DNA of 57,019 bases, from the NCBI GenBank assembly GCA_018064455.1, contig JAGHVH010000032.1:1-57019 (forward strand), read 5' to 3'. The notes beneath the pieces were generated by a model. It had not been told where the DNA came from, did not search any database, and saw nothing but the letters and a program-made list of their open reading frames with translations. Each line of letters opens with the position of its first letter. Within the stretch, counting starts at the first letter, position 1. The stretch comes from Candidatus Limimonas egerieequi (GTDB taxonomy: Bacteria; Bacillota; Clostridia; Oscillospirales; Acutalibacteraceae). The position numbers were made by a program, and so were the translations under genes. Positions 37,023 to 45,722 of this stretch are shown piece after piece.

Positions 37023-37850
37023 TTAGAGTGCCTCCTTAAGTTCTGCCATAGCCTGAGCATACTGGTCAGCGTCTGGAGCCTTACCATGCCAGCCTACTTG
37101 ATTTTCCATGAATGAAACGCCCTTGCCCTTTACTGTCTTTGCGATAATGGCAGTAGGAGCGCCCTTAAAGTTTTCAGCTGCAGTAAATGCATCATCAATC
37201 TGGTCAAAGTCATGACCATCGATGTTGATTACATTAAAGCCGAAAGCCTTGAACTTCTCATCAATTGGATATGGTGAGTTTACTTCTTCGATAGTACCAT
37301 CGATCTGAAGGTTGTTGTTATCAACTACAACAACAAGGTTGTCAAGTTTCTTGGCACCAGCAAACATTGCTGCTTCCCAAACCTGACCTTCTTCGATTTC
37401 ACCGTCGCCAAGGATTGTGTAAACGCGATATGACTTGTTCTTAATCTTTGCGCCAAGAGCCATACCTACTGCTACAGATATACCCTGACCAAGTGAACCT
37501 GTGCTCATGTCAACGCCAGGAGTCATATGCATAGATGGGTGACCCTGAAGGCGTGAGCCAGGCTTTCTGAGTGTCTTGATTTCTTCTTCATCAAAGAAGC
37601 CACGGAGTGCAAGTGCACCATAAAGTGCAGGTGCTGTGTGACCCTTAGAGAGAACGAAACGGTCCCTGTCCTCCCACTGTGGGTTCTGTGGATCAACGTT
37701 CAATTTGTACATATAGAGATATGTCATCAAATCTGAAACAGAGAGTGATCCACCTGGATGGCCAGACTTCGCATTGAAAGTGCCTTCGATAACACTCATG
37801 CGAACTCTTGCTGCATCTTTTTGGAGTTTTGCCTTGAGTTCTGCATTCAT
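37023..37850 (-). CDS. tktA: Transketolase, N-terminal subunit
   Basis: The 275-residue protein carries the thiamine diphosphate-binding PP domain: KSGHPGGSLS, SKGHTAPALY, GSLGQGISVAVG and the cofactor motif GDGEIEEGQ...VVVDNNN. It pairs with the following C-terminal subunit to form transketolase, moving two-carbon units between pentose and hexose phosphates. The ATG overlaps the rluD stop by four bases (ATGA), so the two genes are coupled. It also supplies erythrose 4-phosphate for the shikimate operon in this window. Confidence 0.96.
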   Translation of the reverse strand: MNAELKAKLQKDAARVRMSVIEGTFNAKSGHPGGSLSVSDLMTYLYMYKLNVDPQNPQWEDRDRFVLSKGHTAPALYGALALRGFFDEEEIKTLRKPGSRLQGHPSMHMTPGVDMSTGSLGQGISVAVGMALGAKIKNKSYRVYTILGDGEIEEGQVWEAAMFAGAKKLDNLVVVVDNNNLQIDGTIEEVNSPYPIDEKFKAFGFNVINIDGHDFDQIDDAFTAAENFKGAPTAIIAKTVKGKGVSFMENQVGWHGKAPDADQYAQAMAELKEAL

Positions 37851-38773
37851 TGTTTATCCCTCAATTTCCTTAAAAATTTTTCGAAATAATCAGGTAGGGG
37901 TGCTTCAAACTGAAGATATTCCCCTGTTCTTGGATGTATAAATCCAATGAGTCCAGCGTGCAAACACTGCCCATTCATTTCCGTAGGTGTGTTACGAGGT
38001 CCATAGACAGGATCACCAGCAACTGGATGTCCCTTGTATGCCATATGAACTCTAATTTGATGAGTGCGCCCTGTCTCGAGCTGACACTCTATATATGTAA
38101 AGCTGCCAAAACGCTCAAGCACCTTATAGTGCGTTACAGCGTTTCTTGAATTTTCCGTTGTGACAGCCATCTTTTTGCGGTCTTTTGGATTACGTCCTAT
38201 TGGCGCATCCACTGTTCCCTCATCGTCCTTGATGTTACCGTGCACCACGGCGCGGTAGCGACGCGTGAAGGAATGCTCTTTAATCTGCTCGGCAAGATGC
38301 AGGTGTGCGGCGTCATTCTTTGCGACAATTAAAAGGCCGCTCGTATCCTTGTCAATGCGGTGAACTATACCAGGCCTAATGACGCCGTTAATACCCGACA
38401 GCGAGTCCGAGCAGTGAAACATAAGAGCATTTACGAGCGTGCCATCGGCGTTGCCTGGCGCCGGGTGCACAACCATGCCCTTTGGCTTGTTTACAACAAG
38501 CAGGTCGTCATCCTCATAAACAATATCAAGTGGAATATTCTCCGGTTTTATATCAAGTAAAACCGGTTCCGGTATGGTCACCTTAATAATATCTCCAGAC
38601 TTGCACTTATAGTTTTTGGAAACGGTCTCATCATTTACGACTACGTCACCGTTTGCGATAAGCTTTTGAGCAGCCGAACGTGTGATGTCAGCGTCATAAA
38701 GTGACACGACCGTATCAATACGTTCGCCTTTTTGCTCATCCTCTACTATAAACGTTACAACGTCGTTATGCAT
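37847..38773 (-). CDS. rluD: 23S rRNA pseudouridine synthase RluD family
   Basis: The roughly 308-residue protein has an N-terminal S4 RNA-binding domain (ADITRSAAQKLIANGDV) and a TruA/RluA-type catalytic domain with the active Asp in HRIDKDTSGLL. LLVVNKPKGMVVHPAPG and the RTHQIRVHMA segment are further landmarks. It should make pseudouridines in 23S rRNA, and is next to lspA as in many Firmicutes. The ATG at 38773 lies eight bases after AAAGG; a GTG at 38782 sits against the box. It overlaps the lspA end by eight bases. Confidence 0.94.
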   Translation of the reverse strand: MHNDVVTFIVEDEQKGERIDTVVSLYDADITRSAAQKLIANGDVVVNDETVSKNYKCKSGDIIKVTIPEPVLLDIKPENIPLDIVYEDDDLLVVNKPKGMVVHPAPGNADGTLVNALMFHCSDSLSGINGVIRPGIVHRIDKDTSGLLIVAKNDAAHLHLAEQIKEHSFTRRYRAVVHGNIKDDEGTVDAPIGRNPKDRKKMAVTTENSRNAVTHYKVLERFGSFTYIECQLETGRTHQIRVHMAYKGHPVAGDPVYGPRNTPTEMNGQCLHAGLIGFIHPRTGEYLQFEAPLPDYFEKFLRKLRDKQ

Positions 38774-39227
38774 CCGCTTCACCTTTGTCCAAGAATATGG
38801 AGATTACAAGTAATATTGCACCAATGGTAACAAGTATATCTGCGAAGTTGTACACTGCGTACTCCATAAAGAGATACTCAATGAAATCAACCACGTAGCC
38901 TCTGAATATCCTATCTATCAAATTACCTAGTCCGCCACTTACCACAAGGATAATAGATGCACATTCAAGTTTGTTTTTTGGCTTCTTGATAAAGAGATAG
39001 AGAAGAGCGCCAACAATAAGCACTCCTGTTATCAAAGAAAGCAACCAAGTTTTTTCACTAAGGATGCTAAATGCTGCACCCGTATTTTCAACATACCTAA
39101 ATTGCAATATGTTGTCTAAAACAGGAACAGCATCTACTGGTTTCACATTGGTTATTACCAAATATTTTGTTAGTTGATCAAGACCAACAAGTAAGGCAAC
39201 CATAACAAGCGTTATGGTAATAAGCAT
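38766..39227 (-). CDS. lspA: Lipoprotein signal peptidase (signal peptidase II)
   Basis: LspA cleaves the signal peptide of prolipoproteins after lipidation. The 153-residue protein has four membrane segments and the family motifs LVGLDQLTKYLV, VENTGAAFSIL, GNLIDRI and YNFADI with the two catalytic aspartates in the last two. Two likely clients are the GlnH-like lipoprotein (24 kb) and the GH3-like lipoprotein at the right end. It lies 14 bases after the divIVA stop. Confidence 0.96.
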   Translation of the reverse strand: MLITITLVMVALLVGLDQLTKYLVITNVKPVDAVPVLDNILQFRYVENTGAAFSILSEKTWLLSLITGVLIVGALLYLFIKKPKNKLECASIILVVSGGLGNLIDRIFRGYVVDFIEYLFMEYAVYNFADILVTIGAILLVISIFLDKGEADA

Positions 39228-39241
39228 ATGTGCCTCATTTC

Positions 39242-40150
39242 TTAGAAGAGAGAAATCTCCTCTTCGTCATCGTCGTCTTCGTCATCATCATCTGAGAAAA
39301 GGTCTTTACCAGAATCGATATCTTCGAATTCCTCTTCCTCATCATCAAGGTATTCGTCAACATCAGCTTCGTCTTCGTCGTCTTCTTCGAATTCGATAGC
39401 CTCTTCGTCTGTTTCCTCTTCGTCGTCAGCGTATTCTATTTCAACTTCTACTTCTGGTTCGTCATCCTCTGGAATTAAATCAGAAAAGTCCTCTGCTGGC
39501 TGTTCAATTTCTTCAGCTTCTTCTACTACTTCTTCAGTAATTTCCTCAACCTTTTCCTCGATTTCATCAATCTTCTTCTGGCGAGCAAGTTTTACTTCCT
39601 CTGAGAAGTCAGGTGTGAATTCAAGAATGCTAATCTGCTTCTGGTAAGAATCAATAAGGTCAGCACGAATCTTAGCAGACTCTTCCTTAATCTTGAGGAG
39701 ATGAGCCTCTTCCTTTTCAGCCTCGTCCTTGATTGAACTTACCTGATCATCATAGAGCTCCTGAGCCTTTGCAAGAAGCTTTGTAGCATTAGCCTGAGCG
39801 AGTTTTAAAATCTCCTCTGCCTTTTCATTTGCCTCAGCAATAATTTCAGCAGCCTTTTCGTCGCCTTCTGCAACCTTTGACTTAACGCTTTCCTCTGCCT
39901 CTTGAACGATTGACTCCTTCATTCTCTCAGCTGTCAAGAGAGCGTTTCTGATGTTGTCCTCATCAGCCTTATACTGCTGAAGCTTGTCAGCTACAAGGTT
40001 GAGCTTTTTAACAAGCTCACCGTTTTCTCTGAACATCTGCTCATATGATTCAGTTACTTCGTCAAGGAATTCGTCAACGTCTGCTGCTTTATATGCGTTT
40101 CTACCAGCCAACTGGAATTCATGTGAACTGAGCTGTTTTGGTGTAAGCAA
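39242..40150 (-). CDS. divIVA: DivIVA domain protein with long acidic tail
   Basis: The N-terminus (LTPKQLSSHEFQLAGRNAYKAADVDEFLDEVT) is given in short form: PKQLSSHEF then YKAADVDEFLDEV. It is the DivIVA membrane-curvature domain, followed by a long coiled coil to about residue 195. The last third (about 105 residues) is extremely acidic, made of Glu/Asp runs and ending DDEEEISLF. DivIVA organises poles and septa. The start is the TTG at 40150, eight bases after AGGAG; a GTG at 40159 lies too close to the box. It lies just downstream of sepF. Confidence 0.93.
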   Translation of the reverse strand: MLTPKQLSSHEFQLAGRNAYKAADVDEFLDEVTESYEQMFRENGELVKKLNLVADKLQQYKADEDNIRNALLTAERMKESIVQEAEESVKSKVAEGDEKAAEIIAEANEKAEEILKLAQANATKLLAKAQELYDDQVSSIKDEAEKEEAHLLKIKEESAKIRADLIDSYQKQISILEFTPDFSEEVKLARQKKIDEIEEKVEEITEEVVEEAEEIEQPAEDFSDLIPEDDEPEVEVEIEYADDEEETDEEAIEFEEDDEDEADVDEYLDDEEEEFEDIDSGKDLFSDDDDEDDDDEEEISLF

Positions 40151-40211
40151 AATAATCACTCCTATAATTTAAAGTAAGGGCACGCCTGTTGGGTGTGCCC
40201 GTTAAAGTCAT

Positions 40212-40694
40212 TTATGACTGGAAGAACATTCCGCTGTTTTCAAGTTCTTCGAGTAAATCGCCAGTGATACTTACGTTGAATGGGGTGATGATAAATGTGC
40301 TGTTGGCAACACGCTTAAGCTGTCCACCATTTGCATAAGCAACGCCTGAAAGGAAGTCAATAAGTCTGCGAGCTACGTCACGGTTAGCTGACTCAAGATT
40401 AAGAACTACTGTTCTCTTCTCATTCAAATGGTCAGCAATAGCTGAAGCGTCATCAAAACGCTCTGGCTTTGCAAGTACTACCTGAAGCATAGCCTTGCTT
40501 GGTGACATAGGAACAACATTGGCATTGTTCTTGCCGCGTGGAGCTGGTGCCTGATAGTCTGGCTCCTGATAAGCTGCGCGTGCAGGAGCATAGTCCTCAT
40601 CCTCGTAGCCCTCGTAGTCTTCCATATCCTCGCCGTACTCGTCTTCTGGCTCAAAACCTGTGATCTTTTTAATGTTGTCTATAAAGTTTCCCAT
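40212..40694 (-). CDS. sepF: Cell division protein SepF
   Basis: SepF assembles with FtsZ and anchors it to the membrane. The 160-residue protein has an N-terminal amphipathic segment (GNFIDNIKKITGF), an acidic, low-complexity linker and the compact SepF fold with KAMLQVVLAKPERFDDA, RTVVLNLESANRDVARRLIDFLSG and the final SGMFFQS. A GGAGG box lies eight bases before the ATG. It is between yggS and divIVA, as in other Firmicutes. Confidence 0.95.
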   Translation of the reverse strand: MGNFIDNIKKITGFEPEDEYGEDMEDYEGYEDEDYAPARAAYQEPDYQAPAPRGKNNANVVPMSPSKAMLQVVLAKPERFDDASAIADHLNEKRTVVLNLESANRDVARRLIDFLSGVAYANGGQLKRVANSTFIITPFNVSITGDLLEELENSGMFFQS

Positions 40695-40709
40695 TAGTAG
40701 AACCTCCGG

Positions 40710-41453
40710 TTAATATATTCGTGCTCCAAAAAGACTGGAGCCTACCCTTACTAAATTTGCTCCCTCAAGGATTGCATCCTCATAATCGGACGACATACCC
40801 ATAGAGAGAATATGCATATTTATATTATCTATATTTTTACTATATATGTCAATAAATAGTTTATACATTTGAGCAAAAAACTCACGTACTTTTGCACTTT
40901 CTTCACATATTGGTGGAATAGCCATAAGGCCTTCTACCTTAATGTTTGGAAGTTCTGCAATTTCATGGCAAGTTTCAAGTAGTAAATTCGTCTCAAGTCC
41001 GCTTTTAGACTCCTCTTCACCAATGTTTACTTCAACCAAAACATTGGTTGTAATTCCCTTGGCCTGTGATACTTTAGAAATCTCTTTTGCGACCTTAACA
41101 CTGTCAACTGACTGGATCGTTGAGACCTCGCCTACTACCTGTTTTACTTTGTTAGTTTGAAGGTGTCCAATTAGGTGAACATCCACGCCTTCAAGGTTTA
41201 ACTCAGGCTTCTTACTCATCAGTTCCTGTACCCTGTTTTCGCCAATCAAATCAATGCCCAAAGACAAGGCGTGATTGATAAAATATGGCTCTACAGTTTT
41301 GGTAACTGCCATGAATTTTACTGAGCCCTCATCCACTCCACGAGCAGCCTCTGCTCGTGCAATGTTATCAAGTATTTGTTTGTAGTTTTCCTCAATATCA
41401 TGGCATCTTTGAGCCCTATACTGTTCAAGCTCACTTAAAGACTTTTCCATCAT
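40710..41453 (-). CDS. yggS: YggS family pyridoxal phosphate homeostasis protein
   Basis: The 247-residue protein is a single-domain PLP-binding barrel. The PLP lysine is in MAVTKTVEP, and GENRVQEL, HLIGHLQTNKVK and the phosphate-binding GMSSDYEDAI segment complete the family pattern. YggS-like proteins keep free PLP low and have no known catalytic role. The gene overlaps the preceding HlyD-like gene by 23 bases and precedes sepF by 16. Two ATGs in a row occur at the start; the first is used here. Confidence 0.94.
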   Translation of the reverse strand: MMEKSLSELEQYRAQRCHDIEENYKQILDNIARAEAARGVDEGSVKFMAVTKTVEPYFINHALSLGIDLIGENRVQELMSKKPELNLEGVDVHLIGHLQTNKVKQVVGEVSTIQSVDSVKVAKEISKVSQAKGITTNVLVEVNIGEEESKSGLETNLLLETCHEIAELPNIKVEGLMAIPPICEESAKVREFFAQMYKLFIDIYSKNIDNINMHILSMGMSSDYEDAILEGANLVRVGSSLFGARIY

Positions 41454-42663
41454 AGAGATCCTTACCTTCCGTAATTATATTGTCGTAGAGAGAAACATAA
41501 CCATCAGCTCCATCCTCTGCTTGGCTGAGGATAAAATCGTCCTCTGTATAGACAATGTTAATCTTTTTGAATTTTGCTATATTACCGCTTAAAACATAGA
41601 CGCCCTTTTCGCCGTCTTTATTAACTCTAATTGCCGATGAAGGAACCTTAATTCCAGTATGGGATGCTATTACAAACTGAGCATTCTCATGACGAAGAGA
41701 TGCCGCATCTGGATTCATAACACTACACGAAAGAATAAGAGCAACTTCACCAGTTTCTTTGTTTTCATTCATTGCGTAAACCTTGGCCTCTACCGTGTTT
41801 ACAGCAGAAAACGGAAGTACAACTGTTACTGTATTGCCAACTGAAAGGGATGCAACTTTATCAGCCTCAAGGACACTGAGGAAGTACCACGTAAACTCAG
41901 TAACCACCTTACCAATAACACCACTTGGAACTGACTTTGGCTCAGCTTCCAAAGCCTTGCGAATATCGTCAATTCCAATTTTCGATATCTCTTTGTAGTC
42001 AATTACGTTTTCATATCCATCCGTATAACCGATGTAGTATCCAGAATTTTTGGAAACGATATCAGTATGCTTTGTGCTCTTCTTTGAAAGCGTATCATAT
42101 TTGACTTGTAGGCTTGCAAGACGAGAATCAAAGTCTACTTTACTACCAGTTGAAATCTGCTTTGTTACGACTTGGTTCCTAAAGTCATTTATCGTTTCAT
42201 CAAGCAAAGTAAGATGACGCTCATTTACTAAATCTACGAGCTTTACAGCTTCTTGATCAACATACATATCAAGGTCTTCTACATCAAAAATGTAGTTGTC
42301 AGACTGACGTGCAAGGACCTTATATCGTTCAAGTTGAACCTCGAGATCACGAAGTTCTGTAAAAGTATCGGCTGCCGCCGTATCAGTAAAGACATATGCT
42401 ACCGGCTGATTCTTAGAAACTCTCGATCCATCCTCTATAGCCGAAATAATAGTGCCTTTTTTAGAGTTGTTGATGTAGGATTCAGAACGTGCAACGAAAA
42501 CTTCTGCATCAACTGTATCTTCAATAGTGTACTCATACGCAAGTTCTGTACCAACTGGATCATAAATCATCATATATGCCTGGTAGACAATATAAACGAT
42601 TAGCAAAACAGAAACAGCTATAACGCCATACTTTTGAAGTCTTTTCTTCTGCGTTTCGTTCAA
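41431..42663 (-). CDS. HlyD-like membrane fusion/adaptor protein of the sepF cluster
   Basis: The 410-residue protein has a basic N-terminus and one membrane helix (about residues 13-31), a barrel-sandwich-like segment (GTIISAIEDGSRVSKNQPVAYVF), a coiled coil, and a beta-rich C-terminal part with VPSSAIRVNKDGEKGVYVL as in HlyD/RND adaptors. No ABC or RND partner is nearby; it lies between miaA and yggS-sepF. Relatives are common at this spot in Clostridia, so a role in envelope or division is possible, though unproven. The start is a TTG with GGAGG upstream, and the TTGA overlaps the miaA stop. Confidence 0.8.
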   Translation of the reverse strand: MNETQKKRLQKYGVIAVSVLLIVYIVYQAYMMIYDPVGTELAYEYTIEDTVDAEVFVARSESYINNSKKGTIISAIEDGSRVSKNQPVAYVFTDTAAADTFTELRDLEVQLERYKVLARQSDNYIFDVEDLDMYVDQEAVKLVDLVNERHLTLLDETINDFRNQVVTKQISTGSKVDFDSRLASLQVKYDTLSKKSTKHTDIVSKNSGYYIGYTDGYENVIDYKEISKIGIDDIRKALEAEPKSVPSGVIGKVVTEFTWYFLSVLEADKVASLSVGNTVTVVLPFSAVNTVEAKVYAMNENKETGEVALILSCSVMNPDAASLRHENAQFVIASHTGIKVPSSAIRVNKDGEKGVYVLSGNIAKFKKINIVYTEDDFILSQAEDGADGYVSLYDNIITEGKDLYDGKVFK

Positions 42664-43613
42664 GTTCTCTCCTCCTCTTCAATTATTTCCACTGCTGCAT
42701 CAAAGATTTCATCCTCTGTCATCTCGTCTATCATAAGCCAGTGGACAGCTTGGTTTCTTCTAAACCATGTGAGCTGACGCTTCGCATAGCGACGCGTCTC
42801 TTGTTTTAGGCGGTCAACGCATGTGACGAGGTCATCCTCACCACGAACGTAAGGCGCTAGCTCCTTGAGGCCTATGGCCTGGCGAGCGGTTGCGCCGTCA
42901 TCACCGTAAACGAAGTCCTGGACCTCGTTCATTAGACCGCCTTCGAGCATCATATCGACACGCATGTTAATGCGGTCGTACAGATACTGCCTGTCATTTG
43001 CATTAAGGCCGATATATATCGGCGCATAACGACTGGCAGTGAGCTTTGAATGCTCAACCTGGTAAGACATAGTCTTGCCTGTAGTGTAATAAATCTCAAG
43101 TGCGCGAAGCACGCGTCCCGTGTTGTTTGGATGGAGAGCCTCCGCAGTTTTAGGATCAATACCAGAAAGTATGCCATGCATATATGCTGGGCCATGTTCC
43201 AAAAGCTCAGCCTCAAGTTTTGCGCGAACCTCTAGACGTTTCGCACTGTCCTTGTCACCGTCCTCTAAGAACTCGACGTTTTCCATTAGTGTGTCAAGAT
43301 AGAGTCCAGTGCCGCCTACCATAACAACACGTTTTCCACGTGATACTATGTCGTCTATTATTTTTGTTGCAGCGTCCTTGTATTTAGCCACGCTGAATAT
43401 CTCGTTGCGTGGCACACAGCCAATCATATAGTGTGGGACGCCCTGCATCTCTTCGATTGTAGGCTTTGCAGTCGCAATGTCCATGCCCTCGTAAAGTTGC
43501 ATTGAATCAAAGGACAAAACCTCTGCATCAAAGTACTTTGCGAGCCTTACAGCAAGGGCGGTTTTACCTGATGCTGTCGGACCTACAATCGCAATAATAG
43601 GAATCTTAGTCAT
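42660..43613 (-). CDS. miaA: tRNA dimethylallyltransferase
   Basis: MiaA adds the isopentenyl group to A37 of tRNAs reading U-starting codons. The 317-residue protein has P-loop GPTASGKTALA, DSMQLYEGMDIATAKP, VMVGGTGLY and the C-terminal QLTWFRRNQAVHW. Length is standard. It overlaps the ynzC gene by eight bases and the HlyD-like gene by four. Confidence 0.96.
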   Translation of the reverse strand: MTKIPIIAIVGPTASGKTALAVRLAKYFDAEVLSFDSMQLYEGMDIATAKPTIEEMQGVPHYMIGCVPRNEIFSVAKYKDAATKIIDDIVSRGKRVVMVGGTGLYLDTLMENVEFLEDGDKDSAKRLEVRAKLEAELLEHGPAYMHGILSGIDPKTAEALHPNNTGRVLRALEIYYTTGKTMSYQVEHSKLTASRYAPIYIGLNANDRQYLYDRINMRVDMMLEGGLMNEVQDFVYGDDGATARQAIGLKELAPYVRGEDDLVTCVDRLKQETRRYAKRQLTWFRRNQAVHWLMIDEMTEDEIFDAAVEIIEEEERT

Positions 43614-43824
43614 CAGTTTTACCCTTTCGAGTTACCTTTGTCTTTGAGCCATCAGGCTCAACGATATAAGTGTTTTCAAGCTGGCCTACAAGGCTACGCT
43701 TGTATGAATCGATATATTCACGGCGGAGGATTGCTTGCTCCTCAAGCTCCTCTGGAGTCAAGCCATCATCCGTTTTTGATTTGTGGTAAAGTTCATTGAT
43801 TCTATCAAGCTTTGCTTGTTCCAA
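43606..43824 (-). CDS. ynzC: DUF896 family protein (YnzC-like)
   Basis: The 72-residue protein is a small helical-hairpin DUF896 protein. The pattern KLDRINELYHKSK...LTPEELEEQAILRREYI is typical, followed by a tail with IVEPDG. Function is unknown; in Bacillus relatives belong to the SOS-associated YnzC/YneB family group. It starts with a TTG that overlaps the cca end by 20 bases and overlaps miaA at its own end. Confidence 0.93.
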   Translation of the reverse strand: MEQAKLDRINELYHKSKTDDGLTPEELEEQAILRREYIDSYKRSLVGQLENTYIVEPDGSKTKVTRKGKTDD

Positions 43825-45139
43825 GTACCTTCACCCTTTCAATTAGTTTTTCATGTTCATTTGGAAGTATCTCATCCATTACTTCTTCCAAAAGCGAATT
43901 CAAAATTTCGCCTATCTTTGGGCCTTTTTCGATTCCGAGTTCAATCAAATCGTTTCCGCTTATTGCCAAGTCCTTGATGCTAAAGCACTGGGTCATAGCC
44001 TCTGGAATAAGGGACCTTATCTCTTTTATTTCACCAGAGTAATCTCCAGTTTCCATATTATGAGCATTGTTGTCTGCAAGTTTCACCATTAAAAGCTTTT
44101 CAAATAGTTCTGGTCCAAACTTGTTTAATCTGCGACGAACGGACTTGATATTTGGCTCTATCGGGTAGTAGTGATACTTAACGAGGTTCCAAACCGAGTC
44201 GTAAAGTTCATTTGATACTTTGAGCCTCTTTAAAACATCCGCTGCAATATCAGCGCTAATATCTGCATGACTGTAAAAATGACCTGTGCCATCTTCATCA
44301 ATAGTAAAACACTGTGGCTTTCCAATATCATGAAGAAGCATAGCAAAGCGCACATCAGGCAGCGGTTCCGAATCGCCTACCGAACGAACAATATGCTCAT
44401 ACACATCGTAGATGTGATGTTTGTTATGCTGATCAAAATCAAAGCAAGGTTCAAGTTCTGGAATAACAACTGCAAATACATCACGATACCTAAGCAATAT
44501 ATCAATAACTCTTGAGCCCGCTCCACAGAGCAATTTTAATAATTCTTCAGTTACCCGCTCCGCTGCTATATTACGAAGCAACTCACGGTTTCTCAATATA
44601 CTCTCGCTTGTTCTCTCATCGATATCAAAATCTAGCGTCGCACTAAAACGAAGTGCACGCATTATACGAAGTGCATCTTCATTAAACCGCTTGTCTGGGT
44701 CGCCTACGCATCGAATAACATGACGCTCTAAATCTGTTTTACCATCAAACTCATCAACAAGTTTGCCATCTCGTGAAATAGCTAGAGCATTTATCGTAAA
44801 ATCGCGTCGAGCTAAATCCTCATGGAGGTTTCTTGTAAAGGTAACACCACTAGGATGTCTATTGTCTAAATAGTCACCATCTATTCTGTATGTTGTTATC
44901 TCAAGTGGTTCATCTTCAACAAGTACAGTAATCGTACCATGCTTGATTCCAGTCTCAATCACTTTATACCCAGCAAAAACCTTCTCTGTTTCCTCAGGTA
45001 AAGCTATAGTCGTTATATCCCAATCGTTAGGCTTTTTGCCAAGAAGTGAATCACGCACACATCCGCCAACCGCATAACATTCAAAGCCCGCATTCTCTAG
45101 CAGGTCCATTGCATGTTTTGCATAAGCTGGTATTTGCAA
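43805..45139 (-). CDS. cca: CCA-adding tRNA nucleotidyltransferase with HD domain
   Basis: The roughly 444-residue protein adds or repairs the 3' CCA of tRNAs. The N-terminal catalytic part has AVGGCVRDSLLGKKPNDWDIT with the two metal-binding aspartates (DWD), RRDFTINALA and the substrate-recognition RRIEA-like segment EDALRIMRALRF. The middle contains an HD-type segment (MLLHDIGKP). The start is either GTG at 45148 or TTG at 45139. TTG is favoured because AAGAGGTG lies eight bases upstream of it, and it begins right after the rnmV stop. Both tRNA genes seen here already encode CCA. Confidence 0.93.
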   Translation of the reverse strand: MQIPAYAKHAMDLLENAGFECYAVGGCVRDSLLGKKPNDWDITTIALPEETEKVFAGYKVIETGIKHGTITVLVEDEPLEITTYRIDGDYLDNRHPSGVTFTRNLHEDLARRDFTINALAISRDGKLVDEFDGKTDLERHVIRCVGDPDKRFNEDALRIMRALRFSATLDFDIDERTSESILRNRELLRNIAAERVTEELLKLLCGAGSRVIDILLRYRDVFAVVIPELEPCFDFDQHNKHHIYDVYEHIVRSVGDSEPLPDVRFAMLLHDIGKPQCFTIDEDGTGHFYSHADISADIAADVLKRLKVSNELYDSVWNLVKYHYYPIEPNIKSVRRRLNKFGPELFEKLLMVKLADNNAHNMETGDYSGEIKEIRSLIPEAMTQCFSIKDLAISGNDLIELGIEKGPKIGEILNSLLEEVMDEILPNEHEKLIERVKVLGTSKA

Positions 45140-45140
45140 G

Positions 45141-45722
45141 TCATTCACCTCTTACTAATTCCTTGTACTCATCGTACGTCACTAATATGTTAATCACCTT
45201 GATAAGGCTTGTTGTTGACATTCTCTCTGGCATATTGAGTGCGTGGAGCAATTCAAGGCGCTTTGCCTTGGAGTTCTCTCCGCCAAGGAGGCCATCCTCA
45301 TAAAAGTCAAGGCGTGTAATCTCTCGCTCGCGCTTTATTGACACATCCGTATCTACGCCGGCCCTATGAAAGGCATCTTTGAGAACATCTATTGGCACAC
45401 CCTCTACTCCGAGTTTACCCTCGGCACCCGGTTTATCCTTACGTTTCTCCTTGCCGTATATATCTGGTATATAGACATTGACTATACATTCCTCTGGCAC
45501 CTTGGAACCAATAAAGTTTCTAATCATGAATCCAGCTGAATCCGAATCCGTCAGAATGATAAGCCCACGTTTCTTCGCAAGCGTGCAAAGAAGATTTTGC
45601 TTCTCCACATCCTTATAGATGCCAAAGCCATCTGTCGTTATTATTGTTGCATCAATTACTGATTCAAGCTTAATAGCGTCATACTTGCCCTCTACGACAA
45701 CCACCCTGTCTGTATGAATCAT
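45141..45722 (-). CDS. rnmV: Ribonuclease M5 (5S rRNA maturation)
   Basis: RNase M5 cleaves 5S rRNA precursors in Firmicutes. The 193-residue protein has the Toprim motifs: VVVEGKYDA (catalytic Glu) and LTDSDSAGFMIR (DxD), plus FHRAGVD near the C-terminus. It overlaps holA by four bases at its start. In Bacillus rnmV is linked to ksgA; here it lies between holA and cca. Confidence 0.93.
   Translation of the reverse strand: MIHTDRVVVVEGKYDAIKLESVIDATIITTDGFGIYKDVEKQNLLCTLAKKRGLIILTDSDSAGFMIRNFIGSKVPEECIVNVYIPDIYGKEKRKDKPGAEGKLGVEGVPIDVLKDAFHRAGVDTDVSIKREREITRLDFYEDGLLGGENSKAKRLELLHALNMPERMSTTSLIKVINILVTYDEYKELVRGE

Noticed and set aside
45039-45303. Plus-strand frame opposite cca and rnmV
   Set aside because: It crosses two well-supported minus-strand genes and has no start signal.
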